DNA from: Colwellia hornerae
GTDB lineage: Bacteria; Pseudomonadota; Gammaproteobacteria; Enterobacterales; Alteromonadaceae
Length of the DNA: 64,000 nt
Reading direction: 5' to 3'
Assembly (NCBI RefSeq): GCF_007954355.1
Contig: NZ_VOLR01000001.1
Location: 186,001 to 250,000 of the forward strand
Numbering within the stretch: the first letter of the stretch is position 1; every line of letters begins with the position of its first letter. The notes under the pieces were generated by a model. That model did no database searches and was not told the origin of the DNA. It saw only the letters and a program-made list of their open reading frames with translations. Both the position numbers and the translations under genes were made by a program. Positions 9,468 to 17,404 of the stretch are shown piece by piece.

Positions 9468-11555
9468 TTAAAATCCCTTAATTGTGTATTTTATTTTTAA
9501 GCTGCGACCTTGCGATGTTCTATTTGCAAGATCTTGGTATTTATCGTTAAATAAATTATTGGCGGCAAAAGATATTCTATGTTTGCCTTTTTTCCAGTTG
9601 ACTGAAAAATCTGATACGGTGCGGTTGGCTGGATTACCATTACCTACATGACCGTTATTATTTTGAATTCTGTTAATGAGATTGAAGTACAAGTCTTTAT
9701 CTTTACTTACTTTAAACGACATGTTCCATGTGGAATTTACCTGGTATTTCAACGCTACGCTGTACTGCTGGTGATATATACCGGGTAGTTTCTTCTTATT
9801 AAAGGCGACAAATTTTGATGTGGTTTCACTATCAATAATATTGGCTTGTAGCGCAAAAGATAATTGTGTTAATAATTGATAATTTGTTTGAATTTCAATG
9901 CCTAACAAATCTGCATTACTGACATTTCTATAGCTACCGACATTACTTGAATTAAAAATGGCAACAATTGAATTTTCTAATTTTTGTTGGTAAATAGACG
10001 AAGATAGAGACAAGTTTTTGTAAAGGTACTGTCCACCCATTGAGAGTGTTTTTGCTTGTTCTGGCAATAAATTATCATTACCCTTAAAGGAGCCTCTATC
10101 ACCAAATAATTCATACAATGTCGGTGTTCTGACACCATGACTTACGTTACTGGTAACTTTTAGGTTACCTTGCTTAAAGCTTAACCCTACTTCAGTCGTT
10201 TGATAATTATCATTAGCTACAAACTTAGCGGCACTGGATTGATTAATCGCGATGTTTGAGTTTTTCTCTTGTAGGTTACTGAACAAGGCATACGCTTCTA
10301 TCGGCAGTGCCTCGGGTTGCCACTCAAGGCGAGAGCCTATGTTGAGTTGTGCTTGTTTTGCTGAAATATCACAAGACGCTATACCATTACATTGTGTTGG
10401 TTTTCCGTTGTGTTCGCTCACAGAGCTGAAATTTTGTTTATTAAAACTAATGAATGGCACTAGATTAAATTCGTTCCAGGTCAGTAATGGCTTAAAGCCA
10501 ATATGTTTTTTTGTTGTTTGATAATCATTGATATCAAGCTTTATCGAGTCGGGACTGGAAATATAACGCTCATCTTTATTTTCAGCGTAGGCTTCAAATT
10601 CAATTGAATTTAACCAAGATGATTTACTTAACCATTGATGCTGATAGCTATAGCGTAAGTTGTCAGAAGTTAATGTAGAATTATTTTCAGGGGAATTGTT
10701 CTGGTAATTAGGCAGTGCTTTTTCTTGATCGTTATATTGAACATTGACTCTGATCTGATGTTGATTAAATTGGAATATATCGTTTATAAAAAAAGACTTT
10801 TTTGTAAACTCATTATTTCTTAATGCTTGTTTATCAGACGTATCACTACTACTAAAGCCCGCTGGAATGATAAAGTCGTAATCGTTGTCACTGTTAACAT
10901 AATGACCACCAAAAGAGAGGCTGTGAGTTTTAAATGCTTTATTATAAAGCGCATTAACTTCTTGATAGCCAAATGATCCCGTGGCAAAGGTTAATTTACT
11001 TGAGTCTTCAGTGGGGTTGTAAGTGTTAATGCGAATAACACCACCTATAGGGGTAGCGCCGGTACCAATCGCTTGATTTTTACTGATTTCAATACTTTCA
11101 ATTTGTTCAGTGGGTATCTGGTTTAAATCAAAACCACCAAATTGGCTATCGTTAATAAGTTGACCATCAATATAAAGTTGCACTTGTTTGCTACTTGACC
11201 CTCTAATTGAAACCGAGACAGGATTACCAATTCCACTTATTTGGCGAATTTGAATGCCATTTATTGACTGTAAAATATCGGCAAGCGTTTGCGATGAGTA
11301 TACAAAGCTTTCGCGATGCAAAACTTGATAATTAGGTGTATTAAATGACTGGTCATTAACAACTTCAATGACTTCTATATCATCAGTTGACACGTCTTCT
11401 ACTTGCGCAAATACAGGCATGGCAATGGGCAAAAGAACAAAGATATTTCGTAAATAAGAAAAAATAATAACCTCAAAAAATTTTGAGGGAGGTACGGAAG
11501 GATCATGACAAATAGCTATTGCTAAGGTCATTAAATTCCGTAGCGCCCACCGCAC
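9468..11555 (-). CDS. btuB: TonB-dependent vitamin B12 outer-membrane receptor BtuB
   Basis: Outer-membrane receptor for cobalamin. After a signal region (RNIFVLLPIAMPVFAQ) come a TonB-box-like stretch (DIEVIEVV), the plug domain (TLADILQSINGIQIRQISG, VSIRGSSSKQVQLYIDG, GATPIGGVIRI) and a beta barrel. The barrel ends with a TonB-receptor-type C-terminus (NNLFNDKYQDLANRTSQGRS). The B12 substrate follows from the riboswitch. The start is uncertain: the open frame begins at GTG 11555, ATG 11531 is possible, and both give a long hydrophilic leader. The hydrophobic signal itself begins after a hairpin and has no ATG, GTG or TTG in front of it except an ATT at 11465. Confidence 0.87.
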   Translation of the reverse strand: MRWALRNLMTLAIAICHDPSVPPSKFFEVIIFSYLRNIFVLLPIAMPVFAQVEDVSTDDIEVIEVVNDQSFNTPNYQVLHRESFVYSSQTLADILQSINGIQIRQISGIGNPVSVSIRGSSSKQVQLYIDGQLINDSQFGGFDLNQIPTEQIESIEISKNQAIGTGATPIGGVIRINTYNPTEDSSKLTFATGSFGYQEVNALYNKAFKTHSLSFGGHYVNSDNDYDFIIPAGFSSSDTSDKQALRNNEFTKKSFFINDIFQFNQHQIRVNVQYNDQEKALPNYQNNSPENNSTLTSDNLRYSYQHQWLSKSSWLNSIEFEAYAENKDERYISSPDSIKLDINDYQTTKKHIGFKPLLTWNEFNLVPFISFNKQNFSSVSEHNGKPTQCNGIASCDISAKQAQLNIGSRLEWQPEALPIEAYALFSNLQEKNSNIAINQSSAAKFVANDNYQTTEVGLSFKQGNLKVTSNVSHGVRTPTLYELFGDRGSFKGNDNLLPEQAKTLSMGGQYLYKNLSLSSSIYQQKLENSIVAIFNSSNVGSYRNVSNADLLGIEIQTNYQLLTQLSFALQANIIDSETTSKFVAFNKKKLPGIYHQQYSVALKYQVNSTWNMSFKVSKDKDLYFNLINRIQNNNGHVGNGNPANRTVSDFSVNWKKGKHRISFAANNLFNDKYQDLANRTSQGRSLKIKYTIKGF
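11458..11488 (-). promoter_or_regulatory. Hairpin followed by a U-rich tract at the start of btuB
   Basis: On the - strand CCTCAAAA and TTTTGAGG pair perfectly over 8 bp (11471-11488), followed by TTATTATTTTTTC. It looks like an intrinsic terminator or a stem that hides the GAGG of a ribosome-binding site. It lies about 90 bases downstream of the B12 riboswitch but inside the annotated open frame. It may be the expression platform. Confidence 0.45.
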
Positions 11556-11577
11556 TGCAAGTCATTCGATATTATTT

Positions 11578-11722
11578 AGGCCGGTCTCCGGGCTTAACTT
11601 TACCTAGCGTAAAGTATTACCGTTGCGGGGGCAGCGTTAGAATTATGCATAGCATGTACTAACTTCCCGATTATCTCTAATTTATACTTTGTTAAAGTAT
11701 AAATATTGAGCACCTAATCAAT
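11578..11722 (-). promoter_or_regulatory. Cobalamin (B12) riboswitch upstream of btuB
   Basis: Reading the - strand, the conserved elements appear in order: AGGTGCTC, ATCGGGAAGTTAGTACATGC, CTAACGCTGCCCCCGCAACG and AAGTTAAGCCCGGAGACCGG. This is the form commonly found before btuB in marine Gammaproteobacteria. It begins a few bases after the predicted transcription start. Confidence 0.93.
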
Positions 11723-11732
11723 TATGGTCGTC

Positions 11733-11761
11733 ATTTTGAGACTATTAATATAGCTTGTCAA
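11733..11761 (-). promoter_or_regulatory. Predicted sigma-70 promoter of btuB
   Basis: The - strand has a perfect -35 TTGACA (11761-11756), a 17-base spacer and a -10 like CAAAAT (11738-11733). The implied start near 11726 is directly at the 5' edge of the riboswitch. Confidence 0.65.
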
Positions 11762-12026
11762 CAGTTAGAGTATTAAATCTATAGTGCATGGCTAGTTAGC
11801 TTGGCTCGTTCGGCCGGTTTTAAAGCACTGTTATTTTAGATTTATAAAAACCTCTCCTCGGGGAACCAGACATAAAAGCGTAATCTATCAAGGGGAAAGA
11901 ATTTGTAGCACTAGCTATTTTCATCTAATGGCATTAACAATGATGTGGACGCTTTTTTGACAGTAGTCACTTTTGAGTCACGCCAAGGTATTCTTTTTAA
12001 TTAATAACGAGTCGATCAATGGCAAC

Positions 12027-12056
12027 TAAAAAACCTATGTTTTGGTGTAGGCTTTT
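12027..12056 (-). terminator. Probable terminator after the MarR gene
   Basis: On the - strand AAAAGCCTA pairs with TAGGTTTTTT (one bulged G) around a 10-base loop and ends in a T-run. It lies about 85 bases beyond the MarR stop. The rest of the 11.76-12.14 kb gap shows nothing I can name. Confidence 0.5.
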
Positions 12057-12139
12057 ATTATCACTTTATTTTCAGTTAAGCTTGTTTAGGCATTTTAATC
12101 GAGAGTCTGGTTGAGCATTGCCAGCGCCGATAGTCGTTG

Positions 12140-12589
12140 TTATTTATTTGCTATCTCCATGGATTTTAATATTAATTTTTCAATGATATCAGTTAGTTGG
12201 TTTTTTTCTTCAGCATTCAATACCGACAGTAGTTCTTGCTCTCTGGCTAAAACCATAGGTATTAACTGTTGATAAGTAGCCAAACCCTGTGCCGTCAATT
12301 TTAACAGCGAAGAGCGTTTATCGGCTTTATCGGTGTTTTTAATCAATAACCCTTGAGTTTGCATCTTTGCTATTGCACGGCTCGCCGGCATTTTTTCTAA
12401 GTTAGTTTGTTCGCCTATTTGCTTTGCGGATAATAATTCTCCGTTACCTAAACTGGCTAGCACGCGCCATTCTTGACGAGAAAGCTCAAATCTTCCTGTG
12501 TAAATGTCAGCAATGTTATCACTGACTTTTGCTTGCAGTTGCGTGAGCTGATAAGGAAAAAAATTGCTTAAGTGTAAACTTTTCATCAT
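12140..12589 (-). CDS. MarR-family transcriptional regulator
   Basis: A 149-aa winged-helix protein. The recognition region runs through LSRQEWRVLASLGNGELLSAKQIGEQTNLEKMPASRAIAKM, followed by the wing with KADKRSSLLKLTAQG, where the DxRS motif is typical of MarR. A C-terminal helix closes the dimer region. It starts 14 bases downstream of glrR on the same strand, so it may be co-transcribed with the GlrKR system or have its own promoter. Two adjacent ATG codons (12589, 12586) are possible starts. Its ligand and targets cannot be read from the sequence. Confidence 0.85.
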   Translation of the reverse strand: MMKSLHLSNFFPYQLTQLQAKVSDNIADIYTGRFELSRQEWRVLASLGNGELLSAKQIGEQTNLEKMPASRAIAKMQTQGLLIKNTDKADKRSSLLKLTAQGLATYQQLIPMVLAREQELLSVLNAEEKNQLTDIIEKLILKSMEIANK

Positions 12590-12603
12590 TTAACTATACT
12601 CAG

Positions 12604-14013
12604 CTATGCTTGTGAAGGAATGTTGTTATCCACTCGAAATGATTCGGCATTTAAGTGATGCTTTTTCAATAGTTTATAGAATTCTGTTCGGTTTCGCTGC
12701 GCTATTTTTGCGGCTTGTGAAACATTACCTTCGGTGGTTTTCAGTAATTTTGCTAAGTAGTCACGCTCGAATTGCTCTCTCGCTTCTTGAAAAGAAGGCA
12801 GTTGTGCACTTTCATTACGTAAAGCATTATTAATTAAACTCTCACTAATTAACGGCTCGGTAGATAAAGCGACGCATTGCTCAACCACATTTTGTAATTG
12901 TCTAATATTACCGGGCCATTCAGCCCTAATTAAAATCTCCATCGCGGCTTGGCTAAAGCCGTTTATTTTATGTGTGGTACTTTTTATCGCTACAGTTAAA
13001 AAGTGCTGGGCGAGCAAAGGAATATCTTCTCGTCGTTCAGACAGAGCAGGTAAAGTCAGTTCCACGACATTTAAGCGGTAGTAAAGATCTTCACGAAAGC
13101 TTTTATCTATAATCGCTTGTTGTAAGTTTTTATGGGTCGCGGCAATAATACGTACATCCACTTTTACTGACTGAGTACTGCCGACTGGGCGGACTTCTTT
13201 TTCTTGCAAAGCGCGTAATAATTTTACCTGAAAGCTCATCGGCATATCGCCGATCTCATCAAGAAATAACGTACCACCATCGGTTGACTGGAAAAGTCCT
13301 TGATGATTTTTATCTGCCCCGGTAAAAGCGCCTTTACAGTGCCCAAACAACTCAGACTCGAGTAATTGTTCAGGTATTGCTGCACAGTTAATCGCCGTAA
13401 ATTTTTTCTGGTGACGCTTACTTGCTAAATGTATGGCTTTTGCCAGTAGCTCTTTACCTGTGCCACTTGGACTGTGGATCAATAAACTAAAATCACTTTG
13501 GGCGACTTGATAAGTTTGTTGTAACAGTGAAGACATCACGGCACTTCGACTAATTATTTTTTTGCGCCAAAGATCGGCTTTTTTGTCGGTATTATGAGTG
13601 CTATTTTGTGGTTGTAAGCGAATGGCTTCTTGCACAGTCGAGAGTAATTCTTGGCTTTCAAAAGGTTTAGTTAAAAAACTAAACACGCCTTGTTTAGTCG
13701 CACTAATGGCATCGGGTATTGTGCCGTGGGCGGTCATAATGATTACTGGTAAATTAGGCTGTTGTTGACGGATTTTTTCGAAAAGTGCCATGCCGTCCAT
13801 ACCTTCCATACGTAAATCGCTGATCACTAATTGCGGATGAAACGTTTCTAAAATACCTAAAGCCATTTTGGCACTGTTTGCTGATTCTATTTGATAACCC
13901 GCTGCGGATAATCGGATACCAAGCAATCTCAATAAACTGGGATCGTCATCAACAAGCAGTATTTTCTCATTTTTTTGTTGATCGAATTTTTTGCTGTTTG
14001 TTAAAGCCATCAT
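12604..14013 (-). CDS. glrR: Sigma-54-dependent response regulator GlrR (QseF)
   Basis: A 469-aa NtrC-family regulator: receiver domain (residues about 16-130, phospho-acceptor Asp in VISDLRMEGMDG), AAA+ domain with Walker A HSPSGTGKELL, the sigma-54-contacting GAFTGA loop and Walker B GGTLFLDEIGDMP, and a C-terminal Fis-type helix-turn-helix (NVSQAAKIAQRNRTEFYKLL). It is the third gene of a glrK-qseG-glrR set, the same order as in Enterobacteria, where GlrR activates sigma-54 promoters such as glmY. TGTC-N10-GACA sites in the 16.1-16.4 kb region are probable targets. Confidence 0.92.
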   Translation of the reverse strand: MMALTNSKKFDQQKNEKILLVDDDPSLLRLLGIRLSAAGYQIESANSAKMALGILETFHPQLVISDLRMEGMDGMALFEKIRQQQPNLPVIIMTAHGTIPDAISATKQGVFSFLTKPFESQELLSTVQEAIRLQPQNSTHNTDKKADLWRKKIISRSAVMSSLLQQTYQVAQSDFSLLIHSPSGTGKELLAKAIHLASKRHQKKFTAINCAAIPEQLLESELFGHCKGAFTGADKNHQGLFQSTDGGTLFLDEIGDMPMSFQVKLLRALQEKEVRPVGSTQSVKVDVRIIAATHKNLQQAIIDKSFREDLYYRLNVVELTLPALSERREDIPLLAQHFLTVAIKSTTHKINGFSQAAMEILIRAEWPGNIRQLQNVVEQCVALSTEPLISESLINNALRNESAQLPSFQEAREQFERDYLAKLLKTTEGNVSQAAKIAQRNRTEFYKLLKKHHLNAESFRVDNNIPSQA

Positions 14014-14015
14014 CT

Positions 14016-14603
14016 TTATTGCCCATGCTCATTAATATTATGCTCTATTTTTCTTAGTTGATTGATTTGCTGCTGTAACATTTCTAATTGTTGTTGTTGA
14101 AATTGATAGGCTTGTTTAATGAGCTGTTGCACCTTCTTCTCTTGCGATAGTTCATTAAGTTGTAATATCTGTTGATTGAGTTGTGTTTTTAACATACTAA
14201 AAAAGGCAACGTCGCTTTGGCGTAAATTGTTTTTATTGAGGGCAAACAGAGACAGCTGATTTAATTTACTTTTCGCGGTAAACGGATTATGAACAGAGGA
14301 ATGAGGTAGGGCAAAAAACAGTACTGATTTTAATTGCCATTCAATAGTTTCTACGCTGTTAGTTTTATCTTGCTTGATTGACTCACTATTAGCTAACGAA
14401 GCTAATTGATGCTGATGTATTTTATCGGCAATTTGTGCTTCGTTTAACTCGATTAAAGATAAATAATATTGGCTATAATCAACACTTTTACTCTCATCGT
14501 GATGACTTTTATCATCGATGTGCAGTAACTGACAACCCGTTAACGCTGGCAGTAATGACAGTAAAAAAATAACACTGAGTATTTTATAAAATGAACATAA
14601 CAT
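14016..14603 (-). CDS. qseG: QseG/YfhG-like lipoprotein of the GlrK-GlrR operon
   Basis: A 195-aa protein with a lipoprotein signal (LLPALTGC, Cys 24). The rest is largely helical and Gln-rich, with a predicted coiled coil in the last 70 residues (QQQQLEMLQQQINQLRKIEHN). It lies exactly between kinase and regulator: its ATG overlaps the glrK stop (TAATG) and glrR follows after 2 bases. The assignment rests mainly on that synteny, with the lipobox and size in support. In Enterobacteria QseG/YfhG is an outer-membrane lipoprotein that modulates the kinase. Confidence 0.7.
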   Translation of the reverse strand: MLCSFYKILSVIFLLSLLPALTGCQLLHIDDKSHHDESKSVDYSQYYLSLIELNEAQIADKIHQHQLASLANSESIKQDKTNSVETIEWQLKSVLFFALPHSSVHNPFTAKSKLNQLSLFALNKNNLRQSDVAFFSMLKTQLNQQILQLNELSQEKKVQQLIKQAYQFQQQQLEMLQQQINQLRKIEHNINEHGQ

Positions 14604-16090
14604 TACACCGATACTCCATTCGTTGTTTTTGGTAGAAAAGCATTCGGCAAGGTTATTGTCATCGCCGTGCCGCTATTTTTGCCGGTGTTACTGGTTATGT
14701 TAATAGTGCCATTTAAGCGCATCAGTAACTCCTTAACTATGGTTAATCCTAAACCACTACCTTTTATCTTGGCATTTTTTGCCGGTGTTCCTTGATAAAA
14801 AGCATCGAATATTTTTTCTTGTTGGCTACTGACTATTCCGCTGCCTTGGTCAATAACGGTTATCGACAACTGACTATTTTCAAGTGAACAGTCAATGTTA
14901 ATAACATTATTATCATAAGAGTATTTTATCGCATTGGATAAGAGGTTATCTAAAATAACACTTAATTGTTTGGCATTGACCTTAAGTTTTATTGCGCGAT
15001 TTTTATAGTCAATGGTTAAGTTTTTCTGTTTAATATCTAAACTTCTCTGCTGTAATACCTGAGCAACTAAGGATGATAAATCAACAGTTTCAGTATCTTG
15101 TAAACTGGTTGAGTCGAGCACTATATTGAAATCAAGCAAGTCTTCAATTAAGCGTTGTAAGCGGGTGACACTGCTACGGATGATGTTAGATATTTCTTGC
15201 TGCTCAGTGTTTAACTCACCGACACTGTGATCGTATAGTAATTCTGTTCCCTCTCTAATGGCGGCAAGTGGCGTCTTTAGTTCATGAGAGATATGACGAA
15301 TAAAGCTCGATTTTTGTAATTCCAGTGCATGTAAGCGCTTGCGCATCACTTCTAAAGCGTCAGCAATTTCTTTCATCTCAGGTGAGCCATGTAAGGTGAC
15401 TTTTTTTTCAAAATCTCCTAATGCTAAATGATGTATCTTACCGAGCAACTGCTTGAGCGGTTTCGTGATTAAATAAATAAAAATTGCGGCGATGAGTAAG
15501 GTAAACGGAATGATAAGCAAGCTTTTCAGCATACCGTGTCTAACTTCGTTGGCTGAATCTTTAACCTGTTCTACTTGTAATATCAGTAAGTTATTACTTT
15601 GTTCAGCTATTTTTTTTCGTATCGAAACCAGTTGGGTAAATTGTCCTTGTAACAATGTTAATGACGATTCGTCTAAGGGGTGCCGCGTTAAGTAACGATG
15701 CAGATACTCAATTGCTTGAGAAAATTCTGTGTTGAGTAGAAGTAAACTCGGATTGCTTTTAAAGAGGTTGTTACTCGCCAATGCTTTTAAGATAACTTGC
15801 TCGTCTTTTAAATAAGCACTCAATAAATCTTGATCTTTTAAAATGATAAACTGTCCCGCACTACGTTCCATTTTTGCCAAGGTAAAATTAATTTGACGAT
15901 TTGTTTTAACGAGTTCAGCAACATTAAAGATAGCGGAGGTACTTTGTTGAGAAAGATCAGTGACTTGATTTGCGCTATAAATTAACGCTATAACCAACGG
16001 AAGCGCAACAAAAGTAAAACCTAAAATGCTTAGTTTTCTAATCGAATACAAATTTATTGCAAAAAGTTTGGACAAGCTAAATTTTTTCAT
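14603..16090 (-). CDS. glrK: Sensor histidine kinase GlrK (QseE)
   Basis: Membrane sensor of the GlrKR two-component system. Two membrane segments (about residues 20-42 and 190-210) flank a helical periplasmic region. A HAMP linker follows, then the DHp helix with the phospho-accepting His in FIRHISHELKTPLAAIREG and an ATPase domain (NLLSNAIKYS, DQGSGI, GSGLGLTIVKELL). ATG 16090 is preferred over the GTG 9 bases upstream; 495 aa. Neither start has a strong ribosome-binding site. Signals sensed by the Enterobacteria homologue relate to the cell envelope. Confidence 0.88.
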   Translation of the reverse strand: MKKFSLSKLFAINLYSIRKLSILGFTFVALPLVIALIYSANQVTDLSQQSTSAIFNVAELVKTNRQINFTLAKMERSAGQFIILKDQDLLSAYLKDEQVILKALASNNLFKSNPSLLLLNTEFSQAIEYLHRYLTRHPLDESSLTLLQGQFTQLVSIRKKIAEQSNNLLILQVEQVKDSANEVRHGMLKSLLIIPFTLLIAAIFIYLITKPLKQLLGKIHHLALGDFEKKVTLHGSPEMKEIADALEVMRKRLHALELQKSSFIRHISHELKTPLAAIREGTELLYDHSVGELNTEQQEISNIIRSSVTRLQRLIEDLLDFNIVLDSTSLQDTETVDLSSLVAQVLQQRSLDIKQKNLTIDYKNRAIKLKVNAKQLSVILDNLLSNAIKYSYDNNVINIDCSLENSQLSITVIDQGSGIVSSQQEKIFDAFYQGTPAKNAKIKGSGLGLTIVKELLMRLNGTINITSNTGKNSGTAMTITLPNAFLPKTTNGVSV

Positions 16091-16149
16091 AGACACCACA
16101 AGTATTGATCAGGAGCGTATTTTAGTTTTATTAAGATAAAAAACAAGCG

Positions 16150-16167
16150 TGTCGCTTATTTGAGACA
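16150..16167. promoter_or_regulatory. GlrR-type binding site TGTC-N10-GACA (site 1)
   Basis: TGTC GCTTATTTGA GACA matches the TGTC-N10-GACA arrangement reported for GlrR sites upstream of Enterobacteria glmY. It lies between glrK and the EF-hand gene, about 225 bases upstream of the sigma-54-like promoter. Confidence 0.6.
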
Positions 16168-16291
16168 GTACTCTAGACCATACTATAGTGGTTTTTGTTA
16201 TTGCTTTTATCAGTTAGTTACTGTTTTACATAGATTATTTTGTTCATTGTTAATAACGTTATTTTTTAACTTTATTTATGGTTGTTTTATC

Positions 16292-16309
16292 TGTTGCTTA
16301 ATAGCGACA
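16292..16309. promoter_or_regulatory. GlrR-type binding site TGTT-N10-GACA (site 2)
   Basis: TGTT GCTTAATAGC GACA has the same spacing as site 1 with one mismatch in the left half. The spacers of the two sites are also alike (GCTTATTTGA and GCTTAATAGC). It lies about 80 bases upstream of the promoter-like GG-N10-GC. Confidence 0.55.
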
Positions 16310-16371
16310 CTTTAGCTGTTCTAGTTGTTTGTTTTTCATTATTAATATAATTAAATCAGTGTCTTATGTTT

Positions 16372-16388
16372 TTGGTGTGATTCCTGCA
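16372..16388 (+). promoter_or_regulatory. Sigma-54-type promoter upstream of the EF-hand gene
   Basis: TTGGTGTGATTCCTGCA has the invariant GG (16374-16375) and GC (16386-16387) exactly 10 bases apart. It also matches the T before GG, the G four bases after it, and TGCA at -12. Transcription would begin near 16399. Confidence 0.55.
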
Positions 16389-16455
16389 ATGCCGTTGATG
16401 ATATTATTATAATAATTGAAATAAGCCCATGAACTCTATAAATAAAGGAATTAAA

Positions 16456-16812
16456 ATGAATTCTATTAGCCTAACAAAAGTGACTCTACTTGTTGGTACT
16501 TGTGCTTTAGCTTCGTATTTTGTCAATGCTGGAGATAAAGTTGCAAGCCTAGATATTCCTACTGTTGAACAGACAGCTGTTAAGCCAGTGGCAACTAAAA
16601 TGTTGTCGGTAGACAATGTTGCAAAAAGTACGCCGGCAATACTCACTAAGTTTGATGATGATAAAAATGGACTGCTTAATGAAGCAGAAGTTATTGCCAG
16701 CAAAAATGAAAAATTAGTTAAGCATTTTAAAGACATCGACAAAAATGCTGACGCTGAAATCAGTGCCAGCGAGCTAAAAACCTACCTTGCGGCTGTAAAA
16801 ATTAACAATTAA
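16456..16812 (+). CDS. Secreted EF-hand calcium-binding protein
   Basis: A 118-aa protein with a signal peptide (SLTKVTLLVGTCALASYFVNA) and two EF-hand loops near the C-terminus: DDDKNGLLNEAE and DIDKNADAEISASE, each with Asp/Asn at positions 1, 3 and 5 and Glu at 12. It should bind Ca2+ in the periplasm or outside the cell. AAAGGAA 6 bases upstream selects ATG 16456 over the ATG at 16429. It is divergent from glrK, downstream of a sigma-54-like promoter and two GlrR-type sites, and followed by a terminator. It is therefore a single-gene unit probably controlled by GlrR. Confidence 0.8.
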   Translation: MNSISLTKVTLLVGTCALASYFVNAGDKVASLDIPTVEQTAVKPVATKMLSVDNVAKSTPAILTKFDDDKNGLLNEAEVIASKNEKLVKHFKDIDKNADAEISASELKTYLAAVKINN

Positions 16813-16859
16813 TGGTTGAAAAATAAACCATATTTCTCTAGAATCATAGTCCCTAATTT

Positions 16860-16894
16860 CCAGCTGTTAATAATAAACAGTTGGATTTTTTATT
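16860..16894 (+). terminator. Terminator of the EF-hand gene
   Basis: CCAGCTGTT and AACAGTTGG form a 9-bp stem (one G-T pair) with a 7-base loop, followed by ATTTTTTATT. Confidence 0.85.
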
Positions 16895-16919
16895 ATTTAA
16901 TACGCAGTCGAAAATTATT

Positions 16920-17297
16920 ATGAGCAACAAACCCACTGATGGCGTACCTATAGAGTCAATGCCTCGATTTGTACAAGTTGATGATTGGATTTTTGAAATA
17001 AAAACTGTACGAGCTTTACGTGTCGATGAATACGGTAAACCCTATACGGCGATAGCCAATTTAACGGTAAACGGAGACAACGCCTACATAGATGGTTTGT
17101 TAACACGAGAAAATGAAAAATTTAACCGCAAAGATTATGAAGCCTTTCATCAGTTTTGTCAGCAAATGAAAGTTAAACAAGCTCATTTCGATCGCTTTAA
17201 AAATAATAAACTCATTGCTGAACGTGTCGATGTTAAACCGATTAAAGTTGTAGCTGCAGCGGTTAAGCAGACAACTATACTCAAACTGGTTCGTTAA
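16920..17297 (+). CDS. Conserved-looking hypothetical protein, 125 aa
   Basis: Function not recognised. The frame opens at a TTG (16881), but that codon lies inside the preceding terminator, so ATG 16920 is the likely start. The product is soluble, without signal or membrane segments. The N-terminal half is strand-rich (FVQVDDWIFEIKTVRALRVD, TAIANLTVNGDNAYIDGLL) and the C-terminal half helical and basic (NRKDYEAFHQFCQQMKVK). Base composition matches its neighbours. The gene stands alone between a terminator and rsuA. Confidence 0.65.
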   Translation: MSNKPTDGVPIESMPRFVQVDDWIFEIKTVRALRVDEYGKPYTAIANLTVNGDNAYIDGLLTRENEKFNRKDYEAFHQFCQQMKVKQAHFDRFKNNKLIAERVDVKPIKVVAAAVKQTTILKLVR

Positions 17298-17404
17298 CCC
17301 GAGCACTGATCTTTTATTTATCTGCAGGTTTGCGCTATCTTTCTAATCAAAAGCCGCTGAAATATCAAGAATTCTTAATCCTCAGATAAAATGAATGCCT
17401 ATTT

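Noticed and set aside
10252-10521. 89-codon frame on the + strand inside btuB
   Set aside because: Antisense shadow of a clear TonB receptor coding sequence, without start signals or recognisable domains.
16881-16919. TTG start extending the 125-aa hypothetical protein
   Set aside because: The codon is part of the stem and T-run of the EF-hand gene terminator.
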